Part shown: positions 1 through 7,467 of the stretch, piece by piece
Layout of the letters: each line of letters begins with the position of its first letter
Position numbering within the stretch: the stretch's first letter is position 1
Source of the DNA: Pseudonocardia sp.
Lineage (GTDB): Bacteria > Actinomycetota > Actinomycetes > Mycobacteriales > Pseudonocardiaceae
Length of the DNA: 33,367 bases
NCBI RefSeq assembly: GCF_029263155.1
Contig: NZ_JAJCYB010000047.1
Span: forward strand, 1 to 33,367
Direction: 5' to 3'
Notes under the pieces: model-generated
Databases searched by the model: none
The model's input: the letters and a program-made list of their open reading frames with translations, nothing else
What the model was told of the DNA's origin: nothing
Translations under genes and position numbers: made by a program

Positions 1-148
1 CATCACGGCTCGCCCAGCAGCAGCTACCCAGCCAGGCGTTTCTCTAGGCGTTTCTCGGTTCGACAGCCACCCGCACCGCCCTGACCTGCAGCCTCACCCG
101 CCCAGGATCTCCAGACCGGCCGAATTACGCGGAACGCGGGCCCGGTGC

Positions 149-583
149 TCAGCTCTTGGCGATGACGAGGTCGCGCAGCACCCCGGTCTGGAGTTCCATC
201 TCCCGCAGCCGGTGCTTGACGAGGTCACCGATGCTCACCAGCCCCACCAGCTCACCTTTGTCGAGCACCGGCAGGTGCCGGAAGCGGTCGCGAGTCATCT
301 GCGCCATCGCGTGGGTCAGCGAGTCATCGGGCCCACAGGTCGCCACATTGCGGGTCATGATGTCCGCCACCGAGGTCCTCAGCAGCTGCGAGCCACGCGT
401 GACCAGCGCACGGACGATGTCGCGTTCCGACACGATCCCGCAGATCTTGCCGTCGTCGTCGCACACCAGCAGTGCCCCGACCCCGGCACCATGCAGCGCG
501 TGCACCGCCGCTTCCACGTCGGAGTACGGGAAAACCGTGTGCACCGTCCGGCCCTTGTACGTCAGAATGTCCGCGATCCGCAC
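149..583 (-). CDS. CBS domain-pair protein
   Basis: A 144-residue protein made almost wholly of two CBS domains (about residues 8-65 and 73-135). The second ends in the typical run RHLPVLDKGELVGLVSIGDL. CBS pairs bind adenine nucleotides and act as energy sensors, alone or attached to a partner; no partner domain is present here, so it is a stand-alone sensor of unknown target. The start is GTG at 583, with an AGAGGTG ribosome site just upstream. It is the last gene of the minus-strand run behind glpX, 91 bases downstream of it, and may be co-transcribed. Family assignment is secure; role is not. Confidence 0.88.
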   Translation of the reverse strand: MRIADILTYKGRTVHTVFPYSDVEAAVHALHGAGVGALLVCDDDGKICGIVSERDIVRALVTRGSQLLRTSVADIMTRNVATCGPDDSLTHAMAQMTRDRFRHLPVLDKGELVGLVSIGDLVKHRLREMELQTGVLRDLVIAKS

Positions 584-674
584 CGTTCACCTCTTTCTGT
601 TCGTCTCGCATGTCGGTTGAGCGCTCCGACCTGATGTGCGGTGGCCACGCGGTGCGTGACGTCCGTGGGCGGTG

Positions 675-1694
675 CTACTGGTAGTCGACCGCGCTGTAGC
701 GGGCGAGCCGGTCGAGCCGGTGGTCGCTCTGCATCCGCCGGACGGTGCCGCTGCGCGCGCGCATCGCCAGCGAATCGGTGGTCGCGACGTCTGGTCCGTA
801 CCGGACCCCGCGGACGAGCTCGCCGTCGGTGATCCCCGTGAGGACGAAGAACACATCGTCACCGCGAACGAGATCGTCGACGTCGAGCACAGCGTCCGCA
901 TCGATCCCGGCGTCCTGCAGGCGCGCGAGCTCCGAGCCGTCAGCCGGAGCCGGTGTGCCCTGCAGCGTGCCACCGAGGCACTTGACGGCGCAGGCGGCGA
1001 TGACGCTCTCCGCGGTGCCGCCGCTGCCGATCAGCAGGTCGATCCCGGTCTGCGGGCTTGCGGCGACGATGGCCGCGGTGACCTCACCACCGGTGAGGAA
1101 GCGGATCCGCGCGCCGGCGTCGCGCACCTCTCGGGCGCGTTCCTCGTGATGGGGCCGGGCGAGCATGCCGACGGTGACGTCCTCCACGTGACACTGCCGC
1201 ACCTTCGCGAGTCGCTGCACGTTCTCGCGCACCGGCTGTCGCAGGTCGACGTGCTCCCGCGCCTCGCGCCCCGCGACGAGCACGTCCATCCGGGCGCAGG
1301 CCGACGGATCGAACAGGGCACCTCGTGGCGCGACCGCGAGGACGGAGACCGCGTTCGCCAGCCCCTTGGTCGTGAACGTGATGCCGTCCACGGGATCGGC
1401 GGCGATGTCGTAGGCGGCGCCGGTGCCTTCGCCGACGAGCTCACCGCGGGCGAGCCGCACCTCACCGTCGGTGTCGCAGTCGGGGCCATCGCCGATCACC
1501 ACCGTGCCGGCCATCTCGACCGTGCCGATCATGGCGCGCATCGCCTCGACGGCTGCGGTGAGCGCACCGGCCGGGTCGTTGCGACCGACCCAGCGGCCGG
1601 TGGCCATCGCGGCGGCCTCGGTGACCCGGACCAGTTCCAGTGCGAGATTGCGATCCGGGGCGGGTCTGGCCGCGCGTTCGGTGATGGGGGCCAT
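675..1694 (-). CDS. glpX: Class II fructose-1,6-bisphosphatase (GlpX type)
   Basis: A 339-residue enzyme that would hydrolyse fructose 1,6-bisphosphate (possibly also sedoheptulose 1,7-bisphosphate) in the CBB cycle or gluconeogenesis. GlpX-family signatures are visible: DPVDGITF (metal and substrate region), RGALFDPSA, the stretch DLLIGSGGTAESVIAACAVK, and CLGGTLQG. The reading frame is open far upstream, but the ATG at 1694 has an AGGAG site and gives the usual family length. It lies 83 bases downstream of hypB on the same strand. A class I enzyme for the same reaction is encoded at 22702-23841. The link to hydrogenase maturation genes and to CBB genes suggests an autotrophic role, but this is inferred. 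Confidence 0.93.
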   Translation of the reverse strand: MAPITERAARPAPDRNLALELVRVTEAAAMATGRWVGRNDPAGALTAAVEAMRAMIGTVEMAGTVVIGDGPDCDTDGEVRLARGELVGEGTGAAYDIAADPVDGITFTTKGLANAVSVLAVAPRGALFDPSACARMDVLVAGREAREHVDLRQPVRENVQRLAKVRQCHVEDVTVGMLARPHHEERAREVRDAGARIRFLTGGEVTAAIVAASPQTGIDLLIGSGGTAESVIAACAVKCLGGTLQGTPAPADGSELARLQDAGIDADAVLDVDDLVRGDDVFFVLTGITDGELVRGVRYGPDVATTDSLAMRARSGTVRRMQSDHRLDRLARYSAVDYQ

Positions 1695-1777
1695 GTCACT
1701 CCTGTCCGGTCCTCGGTGCCGAGCGCCACCGCAGCGATCGTGGACAGTCAACTGATCGATCGGTCCCGCCGAATCAC

Positions 1778-2617
1778 CTATGCGGGGGAGGCGCCCGGGG
1801 AGATGCCGGCCGCGCTCGCGGGAAGGGCGCGGGCCGCGGCGAGCTCCGCGTGTCGAGCGGTCAGCCACGAGCACCACAGGTCGATCCCGGATCCGGTTCG
1901 TGCGCTCGTCTCGATGGCCTCGACGCCCGGATTGACGTTCCGGAGGTTGCGGTAGAAGGCCTCGATGTCGAAGTCGAGGTGCGGGAGCAGGTCCACCTTG
2001 TTGACCAGCACGAGATCGACGGATCGGAACATCACGGGGTACTTCAGCGGCTTCTCCTCGCCCTCCGTGATCGAGTAGACCATGGCCCGATTGTGCTCGC
2101 CGACGTGGAACTCGGCCGGGCACACGAGGTTCCCCACGTTCTCGACGATGACCAGGTCCAGGTCACCGAGCGGGAGCCGGGGCAGGGCGGAACGGACCAT
2201 CGGTGCGTCCAGATGGCATTCGCCGCCGAAGCCGTTCGCGGTGTTGAGGAGTGCGACCTCAGCGCCGAGGCCCGTCAGGCGGTCTGCGTCGATGCTCGTC
2301 TCGATGTCGCCCTCGACGATGCCGACCCGCAGGTGGTTGCGCAGTCGCATGAGCGTCTGCCGCAGGAGCGCGGTCTTTCCCGCGCCCGGGGACGACATCA
2401 GGTTCACGGCCAGGACGTCCGCCTGATCGAAGTCCGCCCGGTTCGCGTCCGCGGTCTGGTCGTTCTCGTCGAAGATGCGCTCGAGGATCTCGATCCGATC
2501 GGACCCGGTCGTGTATCCGGAGTGATCTCCGACGGGGGCGTCGTGGCCGTGGCCATGGCCGTTCCCGGGGTCGTTGTGGTTCTCGTCGTGTCTGTGGAAA
2601 CGGCCCACGAGCGTCAT
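1778..2617 (-). CDS. hypB: Hydrogenase nickel-insertion GTPase HypB
   Basis: HypB delivers Ni to the large subunit of [NiFe] hydrogenase together with HypA, using GTP hydrolysis. The 279-residue protein has a His-rich N-terminus (seven His among residues 8-32), which in this family stores or binds nickel. It has a Walker A loop SSPGAGKT at residues 75-82, a conserved Cys-His pair in GECHLD (the G-domain metal site) and the ENVGNLVCPAEF signature. The nucleotide-specificity motif NKVD is also present. The C-terminal tail after about residue 255 is Ala-rich and variable. Its start overlaps the stop of hypA (2614-2617), so the two are translationally coupled. A second, broken hypB lies at 5193-5410. 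Confidence 0.97.
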   Translation of the reverse strand: MTLVGRFHRHDENHNDPGNGHGHGHDAPVGDHSGYTTGSDRIEILERIFDENDQTADANRADFDQADVLAVNLMSSPGAGKTALLRQTLMRLRNHLRVGIVEGDIETSIDADRLTGLGAEVALLNTANGFGGECHLDAPMVRSALPRLPLGDLDLVIVENVGNLVCPAEFHVGEHNRAMVYSITEGEEKPLKYPVMFRSVDLVLVNKVDLLPHLDFDIEAFYRNLRNVNPGVEAIETSARTGSGIDLWCSWLTARHAELAAARALPASAAGISPGASPA

Positions 2618-2952
2618 ACCTCCATGAGGTCGAGAGAAGTGATGAGGAATTCCTCGCCGGCCACGATCTCGACGTCTTTACCCTGGCAATTCGGGCAGAC
2701 GAGAACCGGTTCGGTGAGGGTGTGTTCGTGAGAGCATCCAGCGCAGCGGATCGCCGCGGGTACGCGCTCGATCTCGAGCGTCGCCGACTCGAGATCCGAA
2801 CCCTCCGTCACGAGCTCCCAGCAGTAGGTGAGCGTGTCCGGAACGATCTGGCGCAGCTCGCCGACCCGGAGCCGGACGGTACGGACCGTGCTGCCCGCCG
2901 CGTGGCGTTCGACGAGCTTGGTGATGGCACGACAGATCGAGAGCTCGTGCAC
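2614..2952 (-). CDS. hypA: Hydrogenase nickel metallochaperone HypA
   Basis: A 112-residue full-length HypA. The N-terminal MHELS carries His2, the conserved nickel ligand. Two CxxC pairs (C70/C73 and C86/C89) form the structural zinc site. HypA partners HypB, whose gene overlaps this one by four bases. The AraC-type regulator gene ends 40 bases upstream on the same strand, so regulator-hypA-hypB may form one transcript. hypA and hypB are thus separated from hypFCDE, which lie in the plus-strand operon of the same locus. Confidence 0.97.
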   Translation of the reverse strand: MHELSICRAITKLVERHAAGSTVRTVRLRVGELRQIVPDTLTYCWELVTEGSDLESATLEIERVPAAIRCAGCSHEHTLTEPVLVCPNCQGKDVEIVAGEEFLITSLDLMEV

Positions 2953-2992
2953 GTCGACCTCCTGAGTTCAGCGGACAGTCCGGGCGGCGGGG

Positions 2993-4054
2993 TCACCGGC
3001 GCAGGGTCTCCGACGGCGTCTCGCCCCATCTCTTGCGGTACTCGACCGAGAAGTTGCCCAGGTGGTGCATGCCCCAGCGTTGAGCGACGCTGGTGACGGT
3101 CACGCCGTCGGTCGGCAGTGCATCGGTGAGTTCCTCGCGGGAACGCGTCAGGCGTCGCTCGCGGATGTAGGCGACGGGGCTGAGGCCCAGCTCGTCGTGG
3201 AAGGCCTGCTGGACGGATCGTACGCTCAGGTGGACGCTGCGCGCGATCATCTCCAGCGTGATCCGCTCGCTCAGGTGCGCCTCGATGAAGTCGGTCGCCT
3301 CCGTGATCACCCGGCGTTCGGCGCGCACCACGGGCGTCGTGAACTCGTGGTGGTAGTTGGAGGGCTGCAGGTGCAGGAGGCTGCTCATCAGCAGCTCCTC
3401 GATCGCACCGATCCCCTGACCGCGCTGGACGAGCGAGCCTGCGTAGTACACCTCCGCGTGCAGCAGCTGCACCGCCGTGTTCCACCGCATCGCCGCCTCC
3501 TCGGCGAGGTCGAACGCCGGCTCGAAGGCGATGGGGTGCGGCAGGGTCCTCCCGATCAGCCTGGTGAGGTGCGCGGCCAGTGGCGGCTCCTCGATGCGGA
3601 TCACCAGGACCGGCGAGTCGTGGCCGAACTCCATCCGGACGCTCGGGCCGGGGCTCGTGACCAGCGCCTGGACCGTGTTCGCCTCGATCGTGATCTCCTT
3701 CCCGTGGCACATGACCCGGCCGTTGGTCGGCATGCAGATCGTGAAGTACGGACCGAGGACCGGGATGTCGAGCGTTGCGGCGACGGTCAGGTCGAGGTAG
3801 AGCATGCTGATATCGCGAAGCCGCACGCCGAACAGGCTCGCCGCGAACCCCCGCTCACCCGGGCTGGACAGTGTGAGCGAACCGGGGGAGAGCACCTTGC
3901 CCAGCATCTGGGCGGCCGAGCGCACGTCCTCCGAGTAGAAGATCTCGTGCTGGGCCAGTGCGGGCGGAACGCCGCGGGACCGGACCTTGCGGCGGACCGG
4001 ACCGGCGGTGCGCCGGGCGTCGATGAACCGCAGCCTCGACAGCCTCGACGTCAT
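2993..4054 (-). CDS. AraC-family transcriptional regulator
   Basis: The C-terminal 100 or so residues form an AraC-type double helix-turn-helix (RITLEMIARSVHLSVRSVQQ, then HLGNFSVEYRKRWGETPSE). The first 200 residues look like the AraC_binding_2 sensor type. Starting at ATG 4054 gives 353 residues, close to family length; an upstream TTG at 4150 would add 32 Cys-rich residues of no clear value. It is transcribed away from the duplicated hucM-like genes, and its upstream region (about 4055-4251) carries the first CRP-like site and the conserved promoter block. Location implies it controls the hydrogenase or hypAB genes; the effector is unknown. Confidence 0.85.
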   Translation of the reverse strand: MTSRLSRLRFIDARRTAGPVRRKVRSRGVPPALAQHEIFYSEDVRSAAQMLGKVLSPGSLTLSSPGERGFAASLFGVRLRDISMLYLDLTVAATLDIPVLGPYFTICMPTNGRVMCHGKEITIEANTVQALVTSPGPSVRMEFGHDSPVLVIRIEEPPLAAHLTRLIGRTLPHPIAFEPAFDLAEEAAMRWNTAVQLLHAEVYYAGSLVQRGQGIGAIEELLMSSLLHLQPSNYHHEFTTPVVRAERRVITEATDFIEAHLSERITLEMIARSVHLSVRSVQQAFHDELGLSPVAYIRERRLTRSREELTDALPTDGVTVTSVAQRWGMHHLGNFSVEYRKRWGETPSETLRR

Positions 4055-4097
4055 CTCCGGCGTCCCACGTCGGCGAATCGGCAGGTCACGAGCACCA

Positions 4098-4251
4098 CAA
4101 TGCAAGTCTGAGCAGCAACAGCTCGCATCAAAGACACAATCTCTTCGCAATCCTGATAGTCGCTGCGCGGAAACGATAGGCCGAGCCGGTGCATCTGCCT
4201 AGCGTGTGTGTCAGCTCACACATCGGACCCACCCGACGGACGGAGGCTCCC
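4098..4251. promoter_or_regulatory. Divergent control region, copy 1
   Basis: This lies between the AraC-type gene and hucM copy 1, and is repeated with few changes at about 5664-5819. The strongest shared blocks are GCTCGCATC, TCCTGATAGT and GGAAACGATAGGCCGAGC. A CTGATA about 16 bases before GATAGG is a weak sigma-A promoter candidate. The GGAAAC could instead be an ECF-type -35, and I cannot choose between them. A GGAGG ribosome site (4242-4246) precedes the GTG at 4252. Confidence 0.5.
4205..4220. promoter_or_regulatory. CRP/GlxR-like operator, copy 1
   Basis: TGTGTGTCAGCTCACA fits the CRP/GlxR consensus TGTGA-N6-TCACA with one mismatch (T for A at the fifth base). It is extended by two more bases into a perfect 6-bp inverted repeat (TGTGTG...CACACA, 4205-4222). 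It ends 31 bases before the GTG start at 4252. Copy 2 has the same core at the same distance. Confidence 0.6.
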
Positions 4252-4629
4252 GTGGCCGTGAACGGTCAGCTCGTGGCGCGGTCCCCGGGCAGCAACCTGC
4301 TGCAACGCCTCGACGATCCAGGCACCGCCGCGGCACTGGGCCGGCTCCTCGACCACGCGGACCTGACCACTCTGTCCGGCGGCCTCGCCGGAGCCGCACC
4401 CACCATCAACGCCCTGCTCACCTCAGCGCTGATGACCGACCCCCGCACCGCCACCACACTCGAACTCCTTGGCGAGGCACTCGTGGAGGCCACCGAGGCG
4501 GACGCGAGATCGCCCACGGCACCAACCGGCGCGTTCGCCCTGCTCGGAGCGCTCAAGGCCCCCGACGTCGGTCGCGGTCGCGGCCTGCTGATCCAGGTCG
4601 CGAAGACCCTCGGCCGCAAGCTGCCCTGA
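4252..4629 (+). CDS. Shortened HucM-like (DUF1641-type) protein
   Basis: 125 residues, about 84% identical by eye to the 177-residue protein encoded at 5820-6353, but missing exactly residues 39-90 of that protein (52 codons, in frame). The join falls between LDHADL and TTLS, at a CCTG that occurs at both edges, consistent with deletion by short homology. Start is GTG with GGAGG five bases upstream. If the parent is the membrane-linked HucM stalk subunit, this version has lost a central helical section. It may be a decaying duplicate or an altered subunit or inhibitor; the sequence does not decide. No frameshift or stop is seen, so it is not called a pseudogene. Confidence 0.75.
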   Translation: MAVNGQLVARSPGSNLLQRLDDPGTAAALGRLLDHADLTTLSGGLAGAAPTINALLTSALMTDPRTATTLELLGEALVEATEADARSPTAPTGAFALLGALKAPDVGRGRGLLIQVAKTLGRKLP

Positions 4630-4733
4630 GCCCCACCCGTACCGAGCCCGACGTGAGGTCGATGGCGTGCCCTCGCTGGGTGATCCACGCCCGCTCGACG
4701 TCCACCACCACCGACGATGCCGGGACCTGACAC

Positions 4734-5174
4734 ATGTCCGACCTGGAACCGCGCAACTTCCTCCAACCGTGCCTGCTGCTCCTGCTGCGCGAATGTCCCG
4801 ACCACGGCTACGAGCTCGCGGCCCGGTTGCGGACCATGCACGACGTCGACGGCGACGCGGGCGGGGTGTACCGGGCACTGCGGGGGCTGGAGCGCCACGG
4901 GCTGGTGCGGTCGCAGTGGCAGGCATCCGACGTCGGGCCGGCCCGGCGCACGTATTCGATCACCCGGGAAGGAATCGCCAGCCTGGATGCGCGGGCCCAG
5001 GACCTGGCCCACGTGCACGAGGCGCTGCACGTGTTCCTCGATCGCTACGCGCGGGTGCGGAGGTGCGAGGAGCTGAACGGATCCGGGGTATCGGCCGATG
5101 CGCGTCGAGTTGGTGGCAGATCAGGTGGCAACGGCGTGCGCGCAGCCGATCCGAGTCGGGCGACCGGCCGTTGA
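4734..5174 (+). CDS. PadR-family transcriptional regulator
   Basis: 146 residues. The first ~105 form a PadR-type winged helix with coiled C-terminal helix: HGYELAARL, then VYRALRGLERHGLVRSQW and TYSITREGIASLDARAQDL. The last 40 residues are Gly/Arg-rich, unlike the family, and probably come from loss of the original stop at the junction with the hypB scrap. It sits 104 bases after the shortened hucM copy, between the two copies of the duplicated block. Target and ligand are unknown; control of the nearby hydrogenase genes is a guess from position. Confidence 0.8.
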   Translation: MSDLEPRNFLQPCLLLLLRECPDHGYELAARLRTMHDVDGDAGGVYRALRGLERHGLVRSQWQASDVGPARRTYSITREGIASLDARAQDLAHVHEALHVFLDRYARVRRCEELNGSGVSADARRVGGRSGGNGVRAADPSRATGR

Positions 5175-5192
5175 CCGGCTCCGCGCGGCCCG

Positions 5193-5410
5193 TCACGTGC
5201 AGGTCGCTCGCACCCACGTGTACCACTCCGGCAGACCGTCGCCGCGCGTTGCCGACACCTCCAGTACCTCGACGCCCGGCCGCGCCCGCCGCGCTCCTTC
5301 GGCGCACCGCGCGACGTCGAAGTCGACGTACGGGAGCAGGTCGATCTTGGTGAGCAGCACCAGGTCGGCGCTCCGGAACATGTGCGGGTACTTGTGGTTC
5401 GGCGCCACCA
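5193..5410 (-). pseudogene. hypB: hypB C-terminal fragment
   Basis: About 70 residues on the minus strand match the C-terminal third of HypB: KYPHMFRSADLVLLTKIDLLPYVDFD, split as KYPHMFRSADLV and LLTKIDLLPYVDFD, then RPGVEVLEVSAT. The P-loop, metal site and N-terminus are absent. It differs clearly from the intact hypB at 1778-2617, so it looks like a leftover of a second hyp cluster rather than a fresh copy. It lies inside the stretch separating the two hucM-like copies. Confidence 0.8.
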
Positions 5411-5663
5411 GAATGGCAGGCGCGGAACGTCTGCCTGCCGAGTGTCAGGTGATCCTGTAGCGCCGCGTCGGCGCATCCTTGGCCGTCACCGGCGGTGAGT
5501 ACGGCGGTGGCGATGTCGTCGAACGTGGGGCACGCCGGCCCAGGTCCCGTGGTCGCGACCCGACCGATCAACGACGCCGAGCCGTGGACATCCGGCGTCA
5601 CGGCGCGGCGTCCCGGCGGTGTCGCGGGGCGATCCGACGGTAGCCGCCCGGGTCGGCGGCGCT
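5411..5663. other. Stretch without a recognisable gene
   Basis: Between the hypB fragment and the second copy of the duplicated control region. Several frames are open by base composition only. A minus-strand frame from 5601 runs into the hypB region out of frame and has no recognisable domain. Probably decayed coding sequence. Confidence 0.4.
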
Positions 5664-5819
5664 CATATGCAAGACCGATCGACGAGGCGCTCGCATCGGT
5701 TCCACAAGCTCTGCGCGATCCTGATAGTTGCTGCGTGGAAACGATAGGCCGAGCGGGTGTATCTGCTTACCGTGTGCGTCAGCTCACAGACCCGAACCAA
5801 CCGACGCAGGAGGCTTCCC
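5664..5819 (+). promoter_or_regulatory. Control region of the huc operon, copy 2
   Basis: A near copy of about 4098-4251, with shared blocks GCTCGCATC, CCTGATAGT, GGAAACGATAGGCCGAGC and ATCTGCT in the same order and spacing. It precedes the intact hucM-like gene and so should drive the long plus-strand operon. A GGAGG site stands just before the GTG at 5820. Confidence 0.55.
5773..5788. promoter_or_regulatory. CRP/GlxR-like operator, copy 2
   Basis: TGTGCGTCAGCTCACA matches TGTGA-N6-TCACA with one mismatch (C for A at the fifth base). It ends 31 bases before the GTG start at 5820, the same distance as copy 1. The right half-site TCACA is exact in both copies, while flanking bases have diverged. 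Confidence 0.6.
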
Positions 5820-6353
5820 GTGGCCGTGAACGGTCAACTCGTAGCTCGGTCCCCGGGCAGCGACCTGCTGGAGCGGTTGGACGATCCCGGGACCGCCGCG
5901 GCACTCGGCCAGGTCCTGGACCACGCGGATCTACTGGCCATGCTCGTCACCGGCCTCGACGGCTTCCTCCGCCGGGGCGACACCATCACCGAGGCCGTCG
6001 TGGACGGCGTGCACGAGCTGCGCAGTGCAGCGGGATCGACGCCGTCCCCACTTGCCGGCGTCGACGTCAAGGCGCTGCTCGCCAGCCTGACCACGCTCTC
6101 CAGCGGCCTCGCCGGGGCCACGCCAACGCTCAACGCCCTGCTCACCTCCAGCTTGATGACCGACCGCCGGACCGCCACGACGCTCGAGCTCATGGGCGAG
6201 GCACTCGTGGAGGCCAAGGAGGCAGACGCGAAGTCGCCGTCCGCGCCGACCGGTGCCTTCGGCCTCCTCCGGGTGCTCAAGGACCCGGACGTCGCGCGGG
6301 GTCTCGGCCTGCTGATCCAGGTCGCGAAGGCCCTCGGCCGCAAGCTGCCCTGA
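5820..6353 (+). CDS. hucM: HucM-like hydrogenase stalk/scaffold protein (DUF1641 type)
   Basis: 177 residues, mostly amphipathic or small-residue helices (SGLAGATPTLNALL, ATTLELMGEALVEA), ending in a basic tail GRKLP. There is no signal peptide and no clear transmembrane helix. In the mycobacterial Huc system, the gene just upstream of the small subunit encodes HucM, which binds the HucSL dimers and forms the membrane-associated stalk that carries menaquinone. Position and DUF1641-like sequence fit that, but I match by memory and context only. Start GTG is chosen for the GGAGG site. Located 98 bases upstream of hucS; a 52-codon-deleted paralogue lies at 4252-4629. Confidence 0.7.
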   Translation: MAVNGQLVARSPGSDLLERLDDPGTAAALGQVLDHADLLAMLVTGLDGFLRRGDTITEAVVDGVHELRSAAGSTPSPLAGVDVKALLASLTTLSSGLAGATPTLNALLTSSLMTDRRTATTLELMGEALVEAKEADAKSPSAPTGAFGLLRVLKDPDVARGLGLLIQVAKALGRKLP

Positions 6354-6451
6354 GTTCACCCGTACCCGGCTCGACCTGACGTCGGCAGCGTTCACCGCTG
6401 CCTTCACCACTGCGGCCCGCGTCGATGCGGATCCGAAGGAGAGGAGTACCC

Positions 6452-7423
6452 ATGGCCTCCGTGCTGTGGTTCCAAGGAGGAGCGTGCAGCGGGAACACGA
6501 TGTCGTTCCTGAACGCAGAGGAACCGAACGTCGTCGACCTGATCGTCGACTTCGGGCTCGACCTGGTCTGGCATCCATCGCTGGGCCTCGAGCTGGGCAA
6601 GAACGCACAGAAGCTGTTCTGGGACTGCGCGAACGGTGACCGACCGCTGGACATCTTCGTCTTCGAGGGTTCCGTGATCGAGGCACCGGACGGCAGCGGA
6701 CGGATGGACATGTTCGCCGACCGCCCGATGAAGGACTGGGTGACCGATCTCGCCGCGCAGGCCCAGATCGTCGTCGCGATCGGGGACTGCGCATCGTGGG
6801 GCGGGATCCCGGCGATGGAGCCCAACCCGTCCGCCTCCACGGGGCTGCAGTTCCACAAACGCGCCAAGGGCGGGTTCCTCGGGCCGGACTTCACCTCCAA
6901 GATGGGTCTCCCGGTGATCAACATTCCGGGCTGCCCCGCGCACCCCGACTGGATCACCCAGATCCTCGTCGCACTCGCCACCGGGCGAGCAGGCGACATC
7001 AGGCTCGACGACCTGCACCGGCCGGAGACCTTCTTCAAGTCGTTCACCCAGACCGGGTGCACGCGGGTCCAGTTCTTCGAGTACAAGCAGTCGACATACT
7101 CGTTCGGCGAGGGCACCCGCACCGGATGCCTGTTCTACGAGATGGGCTGCCGGGGCCCGATGACGCACTCGCCGTGCAACCGGATCCTGTGGAACCGGCA
7201 GTCGTCCAAGACCCGTGCCGGTATGCCCTGCCTGGGTTGCACCGAGCCCGAGTTCCCCCACTTCGACCTCGCCCCGGGCACCGTCTTCAAGACCCAGAAG
7301 GTCAGCGGGACGATTCCGAAGGAGGTCCCCGAGGGCAGCGACCACCTGACGTACATGGCCCACGCCGCGGCAGCGCGCATCGCGGCACCGCAGTGGTCCA
7401 AGGAGGACATGTTCGTCGTCTGA
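6452..7423 (+). CDS. hucS: [NiFe] hydrogenase small subunit, group 2a (Huc type)
   Basis: Carries the FeS relay from the active site. 323 residues; no twin-arginine signal, so cytosolic. Expected ligands: proximal C12 (in ACSGN), C113 (GDCASWGG) and C161 (PGCPAHP); distal C203, C226, C233; medial C242, C260, C263. The usual second proximal Cys is N15, and the usual distal His position, three before C203, is Q200. That leaves three Cys per cluster, as in Huc, which carries three [3Fe-4S] clusters. Some O2-tolerant groups use an Asp as fourth ligand; D37 (GLDLVWHP) is a candidate if that applied here. ATG 6452 follows GGAGAGGAG. It is followed by the large subunit after 44 bases. Confidence 0.95.
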   Translation: MASVLWFQGGACSGNTMSFLNAEEPNVVDLIVDFGLDLVWHPSLGLELGKNAQKLFWDCANGDRPLDIFVFEGSVIEAPDGSGRMDMFADRPMKDWVTDLAAQAQIVVAIGDCASWGGIPAMEPNPSASTGLQFHKRAKGGFLGPDFTSKMGLPVINIPGCPAHPDWITQILVALATGRAGDIRLDDLHRPETFFKSFTQTGCTRVQFFEYKQSTYSFGEGTRTGCLFYEMGCRGPMTHSPCNRILWNRQSSKTRAGMPCLGCTEPEFPHFDLAPGTVFKTQKVSGTIPKEVPEGSDHLTYMAHAAAARIAAPQWSKEDMFVV

Positions 7424-7467
7424 CCGACCCCTCCCCTGGAACCCCGGTCGTCCGGAAAGGACCCACC

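Noticed and set aside
4055..4150. Longer N-terminus for the AraC-type regulator (TTG 4150)
   Set aside because: Adds a Cys-rich segment not expected in the family and would overlap the block conserved between the two control regions.
5098..5460. Plus-strand frame of 120 codons
   Set aside because: Runs opposite the hypB fragment, whose HypB motifs are unmistakable on the other strand.
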